A stretch of 64,000 bases of DNA from Luteimonas sp. S4-F44. GTDB taxonomy: Bacteria; Pseudomonadota; Gammaproteobacteria; Xanthomonadales; Xanthomonadaceae. Under the pieces are notes generated by a model, which searched no databases, had not been told where the DNA came from, and saw only the letters and a program-made list of their open reading frames with translations. Every line of letters begins with the position of its first letter. The first letter of the stretch is position 1. This document shows, piece by piece, positions 10,077 through 18,945 of this stretch. The stretch spans positions 682,001-746,000 of the forward strand of contig NZ_CP093340.1 of the NCBI RefSeq assembly GCF_022637415.1, written 5' to 3'. Both the position numbers and the translations under genes were made by a program.

Positions 10077-11231
10077 TCAGTCTTCCAGGAACAGCGACAC
10101 CACGTCGTTGGCGAAGCGGTGGCCGAGCGCGGTCGGCACGATGCGGGTGCCGTCGTCATGCAGCCAGCCGGCCTCGAATGCGGCCTGCAGCGGGGCGGCG
10201 ATCGCCGACGGCGGCAGGCCGGTGCAGGCCTCGAAGTCGTGCAGCGTGAAACCCTCGACCAGGCGCAGCGCGTTGAGCATGTACTCGAACGGCCGGCGCA
10301 CCTCGGCAATGCGCTCGTCGCCGCCGATCGAGGCCGGCGTGCCGGCGGTCGCCAGCCAGGCGGTGGGGTGCTTGTGCTTCCAGCGGCGCGCGATCGCCTG
10401 CTCGCTGCCCAGCGTGAGCTTGCCGTGGGCCCCAGCGCCGATGCCCAGGTAGTCGCCGAAGCGCCAGTAATTGAGGTTGTGGGCGCATTGCCGGCCGGGC
10501 CGCGCATAGGCCGAGATCTCGTACTGCGCGTAGCCCGCGTCGGCGAGCCGCGCCTGGCAGCGTTCCTGCATGTCCCATGCCAGGTCTTCGTCGGGCAGGT
10601 CCTGCGGCGGGCGTGCGGCGTAGACGGTGTTGGGTTCAAGCGTGAGCTGGTAGTGCGAGATGTGCGCCGGCGCCAGTGCAATCGCGCGCGCGATGTCGTC
10701 CTCGGCCATCGCCAGCGTCTGGCCCGGCAGCGCATACATCAGGTCCAGATTGACGTTGTCGAACCCCGCCTCGCGCGCCAGCGCGATCGCCGCCAGCGCC
10801 TGGGCGCTGTCGTGGATGCGGCCCAGGCGGTGCAGGCAGCCATCGTCGAAGCTCTGGATGCCGAAGCTGATCCGGTTCACACCGGCGCGGCGGTAGTCCT
10901 CGAAGCGGCCGTGCTCTGCGGTGCCGGGATTGGTCTCCAGGGTGATTTCCGCGCCCGGAGCGAAGCGCAGTCGCGACGAGGCGCCCTGCAGCAACCGGTC
11001 GATCGCGTCAGCCGGGAACAGGCTCGGCGTGCCGCCGCCGAAGAACACGCTGTGTACCGTGCGACCCCAGACCAGCGGCAGGTCCTGGTCGAGATCGGCC
11101 AGTAGCGCGTCGACGTAGGCATCGAACGGCAGCGCGCCACGTTGCTCGTGCGAGTTGAAGTCGCAGTACGGGCATTTGCGCACGCACCAGGGCAGGTGCA
11201 CGTACAACGACAGGGGCGGGGGGATCAGCAT
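10077..11231 (-). CDS. hemW: Radical SAM heme chaperone HemW
   Basis: Related to oxygen-independent coproporphyrinogen oxidase HemN but assigned to HemW (heme delivery). The cluster motif is CVRKCPYCDF, that is CX3CX2C followed by F where HemN has a further Cys, and the HNLNYW motif is present. The GGGTPSL SAM-binding stretch is near residue 70. 384 residues from ATG 11231 (MLIPPPLSLYVHLPWC); the frame extends 12 codons further upstream without support. Downstream of rdgB on the same strand (64 bases), as commonly seen for rdgB-hemW. Confidence 0.95.
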   Translation of the reverse strand: MLIPPPLSLYVHLPWCVRKCPYCDFNSHEQRGALPFDAYVDALLADLDQDLPLVWGRTVHSVFFGGGTPSLFPADAIDRLLQGASSRLRFAPGAEITLETNPGTAEHGRFEDYRRAGVNRISFGIQSFDDGCLHRLGRIHDSAQALAAIALAREAGFDNVNLDLMYALPGQTLAMAEDDIARAIALAPAHISHYQLTLEPNTVYAARPPQDLPDEDLAWDMQERCQARLADAGYAQYEISAYARPGRQCAHNLNYWRFGDYLGIGAGAHGKLTLGSEQAIARRWKHKHPTAWLATAGTPASIGGDERIAEVRRPFEYMLNALRLVEGFTLHDFEACTGLPPSAIAAPLQAAFEAGWLHDDGTRIVPTALGHRFANDVVSLFLED

Positions 11232-11295
11232 CGGCCGGAAGCGTGGAGGGGCCGGACGGCCCGGCACCAGGGGCGGGCAGGCCCGCCAGGAAGGA

Positions 11296-11910
11296 TCAAG
11301 ATGCCAGACCGGTCAGGCGCTGGCGCAGTGCCTGGAGCGCCCGGGCCCGGTGGCTGAGGCGGTTCTTGAGCTCGGGTGCCATCTCCGCGGCGGTCAGGCC
11401 GTGCTCGGGGTCGAGAAACACGGGGTTGTAGCCGAAACCGTGGTGGCCGCGCGCGCTGTCCAGGATGCGGCCTTCCCAGGCACCTTCTGCGATCAGCGGC
11501 TGCGGGTCGTCGGCATGGCGTAGCACCACGATCACCGCGTAGAAGCGTGCCGTGCGCCGGTCCTCGGGCACGTCGCGTAGCGCCTCGAGGAGCTTGGCGT
11601 TGTTGGCGGCGTCGTCGGTCGGCGTGCCGGCGTAGCGGGCGCTGTAGAGGCCGGGCGCGCCGCCGAGCGCATCGACGATCAGGCCCGAGTCGTCGGCCAG
11701 CGCGGGCAAGCCGGTGACGGCGCTGGCGTGGCGGGCCTTGATCAGCGCGTTCTCGACGAACGTGGTGCCGGTCTCGGGCACGTCGTCCACGCCCAGCGCG
11801 CGCTGGGCCACGATCTCCAACGGCAGGTCGGCGAGCATCGCCTGCAGTTCGGTCAGTTTGCCGGCATTGCCGCTGGCCAACACCAGGCGCGTGCGCGTGG
11901 ACGCGTCCAC
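11296..11910 (-). CDS. rdgB: XTP/dITP pyrophosphatase RdgB
   Basis: House-cleaning nucleotide pyrophosphatase that removes dITP/XTP. 204 residues if GTG 11910 is the start; that codon begins one base after the rph stop and gives the expected N terminus ending in the [12 protein letters not shown] motif. Catalytic/metal region: [21 protein letters not shown]-terminal [10 protein letters not shown] is the base-recognition block. The tight join to rph and the following hemW indicate an rph-rdgB-hemW operon, an arrangement common in proteobacteria. Confidence 0.95.
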   Translation of the reverse strand: MDASTRTRLVLASGNAGKLTELQAMLADLPLEIVAQRALGVDDVPETGTTFVENALIKARHASAVTGLPALADDSGLIVDALGGAPGLYSARYAGTPTDDAANNAKLLEALRDVPEDRRTARFYAVIVVLRHADDPQPLIAEGAWEGRILDSARGHHGFGYNPVFLDPEHGLTAAEMAPELKNRLSHRARALQALRQRLTGLAS

Positions 11911-11911
11911 G

Positions 11912-12640
11912 TCAGCCTGCCAGCGCCGCGCGCTGCAGCGCGACCAGTTCGGCCACGCCGGCCTCGGCCAGACCCAGCATCGCGTCCATCTCGGCGCGGC
12001 GGAACGCGTGGCCTTCGGCCGTGCCCTGGATCTCGATGAAGCCGCCACCATCGTTCATCACGACGTTCATGTCGGTGTCGCAGTCGCTGTCCTCGGCGTA
12101 ATCGAGGTCGAGCACCGGCACGCCACGATAGACGCCGACCGAGACCGCGGCGATCGCGCCGTGGACCGGGTCGCGGCTGAGCTCGCGGCGCGCCTGCAGC
12201 ACGCGGATCGCATCGACCAGCGCGACATAGGCGCCGGTGATCGCAGCGGTGCGGGTGCCGCCGTCGGCTTGCAGCACGTCGCAGTCGAGGGTGATCGTGC
12301 GTTCGCCCAGCGCGCGGCGATCGACACAGGCGCGCAGGCTGCGGCCGATCAGCCGCTGGATCTCCAGGGTCCGCCCACCTTGCTTGCCGCGCGCGGCTTC
12401 GCGGTCGTTGCGGGTGTTGGTGGCGCGCGGGAGCATGCCGTACTCGGCGGTGACCCAGCCCTCGCCCTTGCCGCGCAGGAACGCGGGCACGCGGTTCTCG
12501 ACGCTGGCGGTGCACAGCACACGCGTGTCGCCGAAGCTCACCAGCACCGACCCCTCGGCATGGCGGGTGAAGCCGCGCTCGAAGCGCACCTCGCGCAGTT
12601 GGTCGGGCGCGCGGCCGCTCGGGCGGGAAGAATCGGACAT
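11912..12640 (-). CDS. rph: Ribonuclease PH
   Basis: Phosphorolytic 3'-5' exoribonuclease that trims tRNA 3' ends. 242 residues from ATG 12640 ([20 protein letters not shown]); an in-frame ATG 17 codons earlier lacks support. Signature blocks are intact: [20 protein letters not shown], the phosphate-binding [15 protein letters not shown] and the metal-binding [17 protein letters not shown]. First gene of the rph-rdgB-hemW operon, divergent from yicC across 129 bases that contain both promoters. Confidence 0.97.
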   Translation of the reverse strand: MSDSSRPSGRAPDQLREVRFERGFTRHAEGSVLVSFGDTRVLCTASVENRVPAFLRGKGEGWVTAEYGMLPRATNTRNDREAARGKQGGRTLEIQRLIGRSLRACVDRRALGERTITLDCDVLQADGGTRTAAITGAYVALVDAIRVLQARRELSRDPVHGAIAAVSVGVYRGVPVLDLDYAEDSDCDTDMNVVMNDGGGFIEIQGTAEGHAFRRAEMDAMLGLAEAGVAELVALQRAALAG

Positions 12641-12769
12641 GTCGGGTCGCTGCAGGAAAACGGGGGGCGATTCTAGCAGCCGGCCCGTCAACCCCGGCCC
12701 GCGCCGGCTCGGCGCCAGCGGCCTTCAGGCATACTGCCGCGCTCCATCGCGCTTGATTTCGGGACCGCC

Positions 12770-13630
12770 ATGATCCGCAGCATGACCGCCTTCGCCTCGG
12801 GCGAACGCACCACGCCCTGGGGCACGCTGAGCTGCGAGTTGCGCGCGGTCAACCACCGGTTCCTGGAACTGGGCACGCGGATGCCCGAAGAACTGCGGGC
12901 GCTGGAGCCGGTGCTGCGCGAGCGCATCGCCGCGCGCGTGTCGCGCGGCAAGCTGGATCTGGGCCTGCGCCTGCGCCCGGTCGAGGGCGGCGGCGAACTG
13001 CAGCTCAATCGCGCACTGCTCGACCAACTCGGGCAACTGGCGCAGGATCTGCGCGCCGGCTTTCCCGAACTGCGCGCCAGCCTGACCGAACTGCTGCAGT
13101 TCCCCGGCGTGCTGCAGTCGCGCGGTGTGGACCCGGCGGCATTGCAGGTCGAGGTCGTGGCCCTGCTCGACGAGGTGCTCGAGGGCTTCATCGCCGCGCG
13201 CGAGCGCGAGGGTGCCAAGCTCGTCGCCGCGACACTGGAGCGGGTCGACGGCATCGCCGCGATCGCCGCCCAGGTGCGCACGCTGATGCCGGCCATCCGT
13301 GAAGGCCAGCGCGCCAAGCTGCAGGCGCGGCTCGACGACCTGGCCCAGCCGGTCGATCCGGGGCGGATGGAACAGGAACTGGCGCTGTGGCTGCAGAAGC
13401 TCGACGTCGACGAAGAGCTCGACCGCCTCGACAGCCATGTCGACGAGATCCGCCGCGTGTTCGCGCAGCGCGAGCCCGTCGGCCGACGGCTGGATTTCCT
13501 GTTGCAGGAGTTCAACCGCGAAGCCAACACGCTCGGCTCAAAGTCGGTCGACAAGCGCAGCTCGCAGGCCGCGATCGAGTTGAAAGTGCTGATCGATCAG
13601 ATCCGCGAGCAGGTGCAGAACATCGAGTAG
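12770..13630 (+). CDS. yicC: YicC family endoribonuclease-type protein
   Basis: 286 residues starting MIRSMTAFASGERTTPWG, the invariant YicC N terminus, and ending with the DUF1732 block (GRRLDFLLQEFNREANTLGS, then an IELKVLIDQIREQVQNIE tail). E. coli YicC has been described as an RNase involved in small-RNA turnover (family knowledge). A CATACT -10-like box lies at 12730-12735. Divergent from rph, the standard arrangement. gmk, which usually follows yicC, is instead 9 kb away here; the intervening DNA is the toxin remnant and the TonB/ECF module, so the module probably entered a yicC-gmk junction (inference). Confidence 0.95.
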   Translation: MIRSMTAFASGERTTPWGTLSCELRAVNHRFLELGTRMPEELRALEPVLRERIAARVSRGKLDLGLRLRPVEGGGELQLNRALLDQLGQLAQDLRAGFPELRASLTELLQFPGVLQSRGVDPAALQVEVVALLDEVLEGFIAAREREGAKLVAATLERVDGIAAIAAQVRTLMPAIREGQRAKLQARLDDLAQPVDPGRMEQELALWLQKLDVDEELDRLDSHVDEIRRVFAQREPVGRRLDFLLQEFNREANTLGSKSVDKRSSQAAIELKVLIDQIREQVQNIE

Positions 13631-13667
13631 CGTTGCGGGAAGGTGTCATGCCGTCCCAAAGAGACCT

Positions 13668-14018
13668 ATGAATCCCTGTTCAACGTGTTTCTGCGGGCTG
13701 GAAAGCGCAGAGCTGCATATCGAGCGCGTCGCCGCTCGCGTGGCGGCGGGTGGCCACCATATCGCCGAGGGCAAGATCCGCGGTCGTTACGATTCGTCCA
13801 GGGCAAACCTGATCGCGCTGATGCCCTATCTGGCAACGCTGCGCGTTTACGACAACGGTCGACCGCCGGATGCCGACGGCTGCGTTGAACCGCTGCTCGT
13901 TTTGGACATGGGCCGCGAGGGCATTGGCTACCCAGTGACGCCCGAGGATCTGGCGCAAACCCCACAATGGGCGAAGGCGATCGTCATGGCCGCCTTGGAC
14001 GTACATTCGCCTGTCTGA
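13668..14018 (+). pseudogene. 5'-truncated zeta-toxin-like P-loop kinase remnant
   Basis: 116 codons that resemble only the C-terminal half of zeta-toxin/AAA-type kinases found in proteobacteria. Recognisable: GLESAELHIERVAARVAAGG, then HHIAEGKIRGRYDSSRANL, an LRVYDNG segment and a terminal TPQWAKAIVMAAL. The Walker A nucleotide-binding half that should precede this is missing: only 37 bases separate the fragment from the yicC stop, and the frame stays open back to there. It therefore cannot act as a kinase on its own. No antitoxin gene is adjacent. Call by recall of the family pattern; a homology search would confirm the truncation point. Confidence 0.6.
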
Positions 14019-14193
14019 GCGGATAGGCATTCACTCGGATGATGCCTTGCAGGGTGTCGTCTGTGGGGATAGCAAGGCGTGGGGCCGATCGTCGGGAAGT
14101 GGCCGGGCATGTGGGTCAACGTCGCCAGATTTGGCCGGCCTTCCATCCGATCGCTGGGGTTGCGATTGCGCCCGGTTCACACCGCGCCATGCC

Positions 14194-17166
14194 TCAGAAC
14201 CGCAGGCGCGCGCCGACCGAGTAGTAGCGCCCCAGCACGTCGTAGTAGGCCGAGAACGCCGATGAGGCGGGCGGGCCCTTGTCGAGCAGGTTGTTGATGT
14301 TGGCGTAGAGCTCCAGGTCCGAGTCGGCAAAGGCCGCAGTCCGCATGCTCATGCCCAGATCGAAGTAGGTGACGCTGCCGATGTGGTTGTTGACGATGTC
14401 GACGGCCGAGTTGTAGTTGCCCGACGAGATGTAGCGGGCCCGCAGGTTGGCACCGAAGGTATCGCCGCGATAGGCGAGGGTGTTGGTCACGCGCAGCCGC
14501 GGGATGCCGGGGCCGGAGAACGCCGAGCCCTGGGAGCCGACGTAACTCAGCTTGACCTCGCCATCGTCGGTGGTCAGCTCATTGATCCAGGTCGCCAGCG
14601 CGCGCCACTGCACCCGCCCACCGGCCGAGGGCACAAGCCGCGCAGCCGGAAACGTGTAGAGGATCTCGGCGTCGATGCCGTGGGTCTTGTACTGGGCGAG
14701 GTTGACCGGCGTGGAGCGGATCAGCTCGATGCTGCCGTTCGCATCCCGGGTGATGCGGCCGCACAGCACCTGATTGCCGCGGGCGCAGCGGTTGACCACT
14801 TCCTGCACGCCCAGCGACATGATCACGTCGTTGATGGTGATGTCGAAGTAGTCGATCGAGATATCCAGGCCTTCGGTGAACTGCGGCGTCCAGGCGATGC
14901 CGAAGGTCGTGGTGTCGGCCTCTTCCGGCGTCAGGCCAGGATTGCCGCCGCTGATGACCTGGGCCTGCACGGTCTGCCCGGTGATGGGATCGGCAACGTT
15001 GTTCCAGCCGGTCAGCGCGGTGGTGAACAGCTCGGTGAGGTTGGCCGAGCGGATGTCGCGTGAGCGCGTGGCGCGTGCACGCAGACCCGGCAGGAACTCG
15101 TTGGTCGCGCCGGCCTTCCAGGACCAGATCGAACCGGTGGTGTCATAGTCGCTGATCCGCGCGGCGGCATTGAATTCAAGCTTGTTGAAACCGGGCACGT
15201 CGCGCACGAGCGGCACCAGGATTTCGCCGAAGGCTTCTTTCACGCGGAAGGCGCCGAACATCGAGGCATGGCTGAACGAGCGGAACGCGCCGGCCGTGTC
15301 GAGCGCGCCCGCGGTGCTCCGCTGCCATTCCCGACGCGCTTCCACGCCGAGCGCGACCGAGACATCGCCTGCGGGCAGGGTCCACGGGTCGCCCTGCAGG
15401 CTCAGGCCGCCGGCATCGAGCTTGATCAGCGTTTCCTGCGTGGGCGCGCCGGTGACGTAGGCGATGGCCTCGGCCGACGGCGAACCGCTGCCGAACAGGT
15501 TGATCGGCACGCAGTCGGTGGTCGGATCGGTCAGGGCCACGCGGCAGATCGGCTGGCCGGTCGTGGGGTCGAGAACCGAATCGACCGCACGCGCGTAGTT
15601 GTCGCGCAGCAGGAAGCCGGGATTGCGCATGTCCTGGCGGTACTCGCCGTGCGTGTAGTACGAGCGCCACGTCCAGCCGGCACCGAGCGCGCCGTCGATC
15701 GCCAGCGTGGCTTCGGTGGTCTTGCGCTGGAAATCGATCGTCGCGTACGCGAAATCGGAATTGAACCGCCCCATCTGGAACGACGACTCGCCGGCCGCGG
15801 CCAGCGCATCGCGTACCGGTGTGGGCAGGAACGCGTTGTCGGCAGAGATCCGCAGGCGCGTGCTGCCGCGGTTGTGGTCGCCGAACCAAGGGTAATCGTT
15901 GTACATCCGCGAATGCCGGACATCGAGCGTGAGCCGGGTGTCGCCGGTCAGGTCGAAGTACGCGGTGCCCATCGTGCTGTAGCGCCGCTGCGGGGTGACC
16001 AGCGGGCTGAAGTGGTCCGCGCTCGGGCCATTGCCGCCGACCATCTGCGTGCCGCCGACCTCGAATGGACGCAACGACCCGTCCGGTTCGAAGGCCTGAC
16101 CGGCGAGCGCGCCCGACAGGATCAGGCCGCCATAGGCAGCGTCGGCGATCGACACGCCATGGGTGAGCACGAAACGGCCGTTGCCGTCAGGCAACGTCGC
16201 CCAGCCTGCGACGCCCGGCCGGCGCGATCTGGGCACCAGGCCATCGTTGTCGAGGAATTCGGCGCCCAGGACCAGGTGGCCGCGGCCACCGAAGAGCTCG
16301 CGACCGAAGGCCGCTTCGAAGCGCCGCTCGTTGGCGTCGCCGCGATCGGAGATACCGAACTGCGTGCCGAGCTTGGTGCCGACGAAGGTCCGGTCGATGG
16401 CGATGTTGACCACGCCGCTGACCGCGCCCGAGCCCCACGCAGCCGAGGCGCCGCCGGTGACGATGTCCGCGCCCTGCACCATGACCGAAGGAATGGTGTT
16501 GAGGTCGTTGGTGCTGGAGAAGCGGCGGCCGTCGATCAGCACCAGGGTGCGGTTGACGCCAAGCGCGCGCAGGTCGACCGGCGCCGAACCGGCGTCGGTG
16601 TTGGTGCCGGTGGTTTGCGGCGAAACACCGGCGCGGAACTGCGGCAGATCGTTCAGCGCCGCGGCGATATTGGGCCGTCCGCCGACAGCCAGGTCCTGCG
16701 CGCTCAAGCTCGTGGTCGGCGTGGGCGCGTCGAAACCGGGGCGGTCTAGCCGCGACGACGAGGCCCGGACCTGCACCGCGTCGAGATTGGTCGCCGGATT
16801 ACCGGAGGTGGCACTGACGGCCGCGCCGGGCGCCCCGGCGCTGTCCTCGGGCAGACGGATCAGGATCGAGCCCGCCTCTTCGGTGACGTCCAGCGACGTG
16901 CCGTCGAGCAAGGCCTCGAATGCAGCGCGCGGCTCGAGCAGGCCGCTGACGCCTTCGGTACGCAGGCCCCGGACCTGGCGCGCCGGGTAGATCGCATTGA
17001 CGTCGAACTGCCTGGCGAGCGCATCCAGCGCGTCGGCCAGATCGCCGGCGGCGACCTCCACCTGGCGGGGTTCGGCCGCGATCGCGATCGGGGCCGACAA
17101 GACCGACAGCGCGGCGAGGACGGCAGCGTGGATGAGGCTGGATCGCAGGCGGTTCGAACGTGGCAT
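14194..17166 (-). CDS. TonB-dependent receptor with N-terminal STN signalling domain
   Basis: 990-residue outer-membrane beta-barrel transporter/transducer. Signal peptide MPRSNRLRSSLIHAAVLAAL... ending near residue 30 (APIAIAA), then an STN domain (about 32-107, starting VEVAAGDLADALDALARQF) which in FecA-type receptors contacts a FecR protein. The plug carries RTLVLIDGRRF and GSGAVSGVVNIAID; the protein ends with the aromatic VGARLRF typical of barrel closure. Start at ATG 17166 follows the signal peptide and an AGGAC-type ribosome site. The gene has its own copy of the module promoter. Neighbours on the same strand are an amidase, an S9 peptidase, FecR-like and FecI-like regulators, so the ligand is probably peptide- or amide-like (inference). 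Confidence 0.93.
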   Translation of the reverse strand: MPRSNRLRSSLIHAAVLAALSVLSAPIAIAAEPRQVEVAAGDLADALDALARQFDVNAIYPARQVRGLRTEGVSGLLEPRAAFEALLDGTSLDVTEEAGSILIRLPEDSAGAPGAAVSATSGNPATNLDAVQVRASSSRLDRPGFDAPTPTTSLSAQDLAVGGRPNIAAALNDLPQFRAGVSPQTTGTNTDAGSAPVDLRALGVNRTLVLIDGRRFSSTNDLNTIPSVMVQGADIVTGGASAAWGSGAVSGVVNIAIDRTFVGTKLGTQFGISDRGDANERRFEAAFGRELFGGRGHLVLGAEFLDNDGLVPRSRRPGVAGWATLPDGNGRFVLTHGVSIADAAYGGLILSGALAGQAFEPDGSLRPFEVGGTQMVGGNGPSADHFSPLVTPQRRYSTMGTAYFDLTGDTRLTLDVRHSRMYNDYPWFGDHNRGSTRLRISADNAFLPTPVRDALAAAGESSFQMGRFNSDFAYATIDFQRKTTEATLAIDGALGAGWTWRSYYTHGEYRQDMRNPGFLLRDNYARAVDSVLDPTTGQPICRVALTDPTTDCVPINLFGSGSPSAEAIAYVTGAPTQETLIKLDAGGLSLQGDPWTLPAGDVSVALGVEARREWQRSTAGALDTAGAFRSFSHASMFGAFRVKEAFGEILVPLVRDVPGFNKLEFNAAARISDYDTTGSIWSWKAGATNEFLPGLRARATRSRDIRSANLTELFTTALTGWNNVADPITGQTVQAQVISGGNPGLTPEEADTTTFGIAWTPQFTEGLDISIDYFDITINDVIMSLGVQEVVNRCARGNQVLCGRITRDANGSIELIRSTPVNLAQYKTHGIDAEILYTFPAARLVPSAGGRVQWRALATWINELTTDDGEVKLSYVGSQGSAFSGPGIPRLRVTNTLAYRGDTFGANLRARYISSGNYNSAVDIVNNHIGSVTYFDLGMSMRTAAFADSDLELYANINNLLDKGPPASSAFSAYYDVLGRYYSVGARLRF

Positions 17167-17181
17167 GGCCGTCCTCGGGTT

Positions 17182-17233
17182 CGGCTCGAAGGTGGAGCCG
17201 CTGATTGGAATGTCGAGCGAGCGCGCGCTTTCC
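17182..17233 (-). promoter_or_regulatory. Module promoter copy A (GGAA-N13-TCGAC plus hairpin), upstream of the TonB receptor
   Basis: Minus strand: GGAA (17233-17230), 13 bases, TCGAC (17216-17212), then a 6-bp hairpin CGGCTC/GAGCCG (17200-17182) and a GAGGAC ribosome-site region before the ATG at 17166. Same order and spacing as copies B and C. It resembles an ECF-sigma promoter by its GGAA box; the exact -10 is uncertain. Confidence 0.65.
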
Positions 17234-17276
17234 AGCAACGCGCGTGCGGGCCCGATTCCGGGCCCAGCGATGAAGG

Positions 17277-18818
17277 TCAGGCGTCGGTGTTCAGTGCCGA
17301 TGGGCGCCGTGCGGCGATCCACGGCGAGGCCTGTTCGTAGGCATGCGCGACCTGCAGCACGGCCAGGTCGGCATGCGTGGGCCCGATGATCTGCAGGCCA
17401 AGTGGCAGGTCGTCGGGTCCGCCGAACCCGGCCGGTACCGCCAGCGCCGGCACGCCAGCCATCGTCGCCGGCAGCGTCACCTCCATCCAGCGGTGATAGC
17501 TGTCCATCGGCGTGCCGGCGATCTCGCGCGGCCAGTGCTGCTCGACATCGAACGGGAACACCTGCGCGGTCGGCAGCACCAGGAAGTCGAATTGCTCGAA
17601 CGCCTTGCGGAAGGCCTCGTAGATCCGCGTGCGTCCGGCCTGCGCATCGGCGATGCGTTCGGGCGTCAGCTGTTGGAAGCCCTCGACCTCCCACAGCGCC
17701 TCGGGTTTCATCAACGCGCGCTTGGCCGGGTCGGCGGCGTAGGCACGCAGGTCGTCGCCCACCGACAGGTGGCGCAGGGTCACGGCGGTGCGCCACATCG
17801 CCTCGGCCGGTTCGTCGAGCGTGGCCGCGTCCACGCGCATGCCGATGGTGCGGAACGCCGAGAGCGCGCGTTCGCAGGCCTCGAGCAGACCGGCCTCCAT
17901 CGGCAGCGCGCCGCCCAGGTCGCCGAGCCAGCCGATCCGCCGGCCGCTCCAGTCGCGGGCCAGCGGTTGGGTGAAGACCGCCGGGTCGTCCTTGAGCGAG
18001 AACGGTGCGCGGGGATCGGCGCCGGCCTGCACCGAGAGCATCAGCGCGAGGTCGGCCACGGTCCGCGCCATCGGCCCGGCGGTGGCGTAAGTCTGGCTGA
18101 AGACATCGCTCGATGGAGCGGACGGTACACGCCCGAACGACGGCCGGAAGCCGAACACGTTGTTCCAGCCAGCCGGATTGCGCAGCGAACCGCCGAAATC
18201 GCTGCCGTCGCCCAACGGCGTCATCCGCAGCGCGAGCGCCACAGCGCTGCCGCCCGAACTGCCGCCCGCCGATTTGCGCGGGTCGTAGGCGTTGCGGGTC
18301 ACGCCGAATATCGGGTTGTAGCTGTGCGAGCCGAGCGCGAATTCCGGTACGTTGGTCTTGCCGGTGAAGATCGCGCCGGCGTTGCGCATCCGCGACACCA
18401 CCAGCGAATCGGCCGCAGGCACGTTGTCGCGCAGCAGCGGCGAGCCTTGCGTGCTGCGCATGCCGCGCACTGGCGCGGTGTCCTTCACCGCGTGCGGAAA
18501 CCCGTGCAACGGCCCGTGGAAGCGGCCCTTCGCAGCGTCCTCGTCCTGCGCCGCGGCCTGGCGCAGCAGCAGCTCGGGATCGACCGACGAGACGATGGCG
18601 TTGAAGCGCGGATTGAGCGCCGACAGCCGTGCGAGGTAGGCGGTCATCGTCTCGCGCGCGGACACGCTGCGCTTGCGGATCGCTGCCGCAAGGTCCACGG
18701 CGGACAGGTCCAGCACGTCCTCGCTCGGTTGCGCGAACACCGCGCCGACGCCGCCCGCCGCATACGCCGCCGCGGCGGCGGCCCCCATCTTCAATGCCGT
18801 GCGCCGAGTCATCGGCAT
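17277..18818 (-). CDS. Tat-type exported amidase (amidase signature family)
   Basis: 513 residues. The N terminus MPMTRRTALKMGAAAAAAYA is a twin-arginine signal (RR then K before the hydrophobic run), predicting periplasmic export. The Ser-cisSer-Lys triad of amidase-signature enzymes is intact: Lys in PHAVKDTAP, cis-Ser in SAGGSSGGSAVALA and nucleophile Ser in SDFGGSLRNPAG. The family hydrolyses amide bonds of varied substrates; specificity cannot be read. Start is ATG 18818 or the ATG two codons on (18812). The latter overlaps the stop of a 9-codon upstream reading frame, suggesting translational coupling. It has promoter copy B and lies between the S9 peptidase and the receptor. An 18-base GC-rich hairpin (17248-17265) follows the stop. 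Confidence 0.92.
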   Translation of the reverse strand: MPMTRRTALKMGAAAAAAYAAGGVGAVFAQPSEDVLDLSAVDLAAAIRKRSVSARETMTAYLARLSALNPRFNAIVSSVDPELLLRQAAAQDEDAAKGRFHGPLHGFPHAVKDTAPVRGMRSTQGSPLLRDNVPAADSLVVSRMRNAGAIFTGKTNVPEFALGSHSYNPIFGVTRNAYDPRKSAGGSSGGSAVALALRMTPLGDGSDFGGSLRNPAGWNNVFGFRPSFGRVPSAPSSDVFSQTYATAGPMARTVADLALMLSVQAGADPRAPFSLKDDPAVFTQPLARDWSGRRIGWLGDLGGALPMEAGLLEACERALSAFRTIGMRVDAATLDEPAEAMWRTAVTLRHLSVGDDLRAYAADPAKRALMKPEALWEVEGFQQLTPERIADAQAGRTRIYEAFRKAFEQFDFLVLPTAQVFPFDVEQHWPREIAGTPMDSYHRWMEVTLPATMAGVPALAVPAGFGGPDDLPLGLQIIGPTHADLAVLQVAHAYEQASPWIAARRPSALNTDA

Positions 18819-18838
18819 GCAAGCCGCCCCTGGTTCAT
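18809..18838 (-). CDS. 9-codon upstream reading frame (possible leader) of the amidase gene
   Basis: ATG at 18838 opens a frame encoding MNQGRLACR and stops at a TGA overlapping the second amidase ATG (ATGA). The ATG sits exactly where the module's ribosome site (CGGGGAC) places the true start in copies A and C, so ribosomes probably initiate here and reach the amidase by coupling. Whether the peptide itself matters is unknown. Confidence 0.4.
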   Translation of the reverse strand: MNQGRLACR

Positions 18839-18853
18839 GTGCGTCCCCGTGCC

Positions 18854-18903
18854 CGGCCCGGAAGGGGCCGTTGGCTGTGGAGTCGAACGAGCGTGCGCTT
18901 TCC
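18854..18903 (-). promoter_or_regulatory. Module promoter copy B, upstream of the amidase
   Basis: Minus strand: GGAA (18903-18900), 13 bases, TCGAC (18886-18882), hairpin CGGCCC/GGGCCG (18870-18854), then CGGGGAC and ATG. GGAAAGCGC and GCTCG match copy A almost base for base. Confidence 0.65.
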
Positions 18904-18945
18904 GGCTATCGATCTGCGTGCGGGTGCATCGAGGCGGTGGTCGCG

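Noticed and set aside
17248-17265. GGGCCC-type hairpin after the amidase as a strong terminator
   Set aside because: No T run and only 9 bases past the stop; mentioned in the amidase entry but not called.
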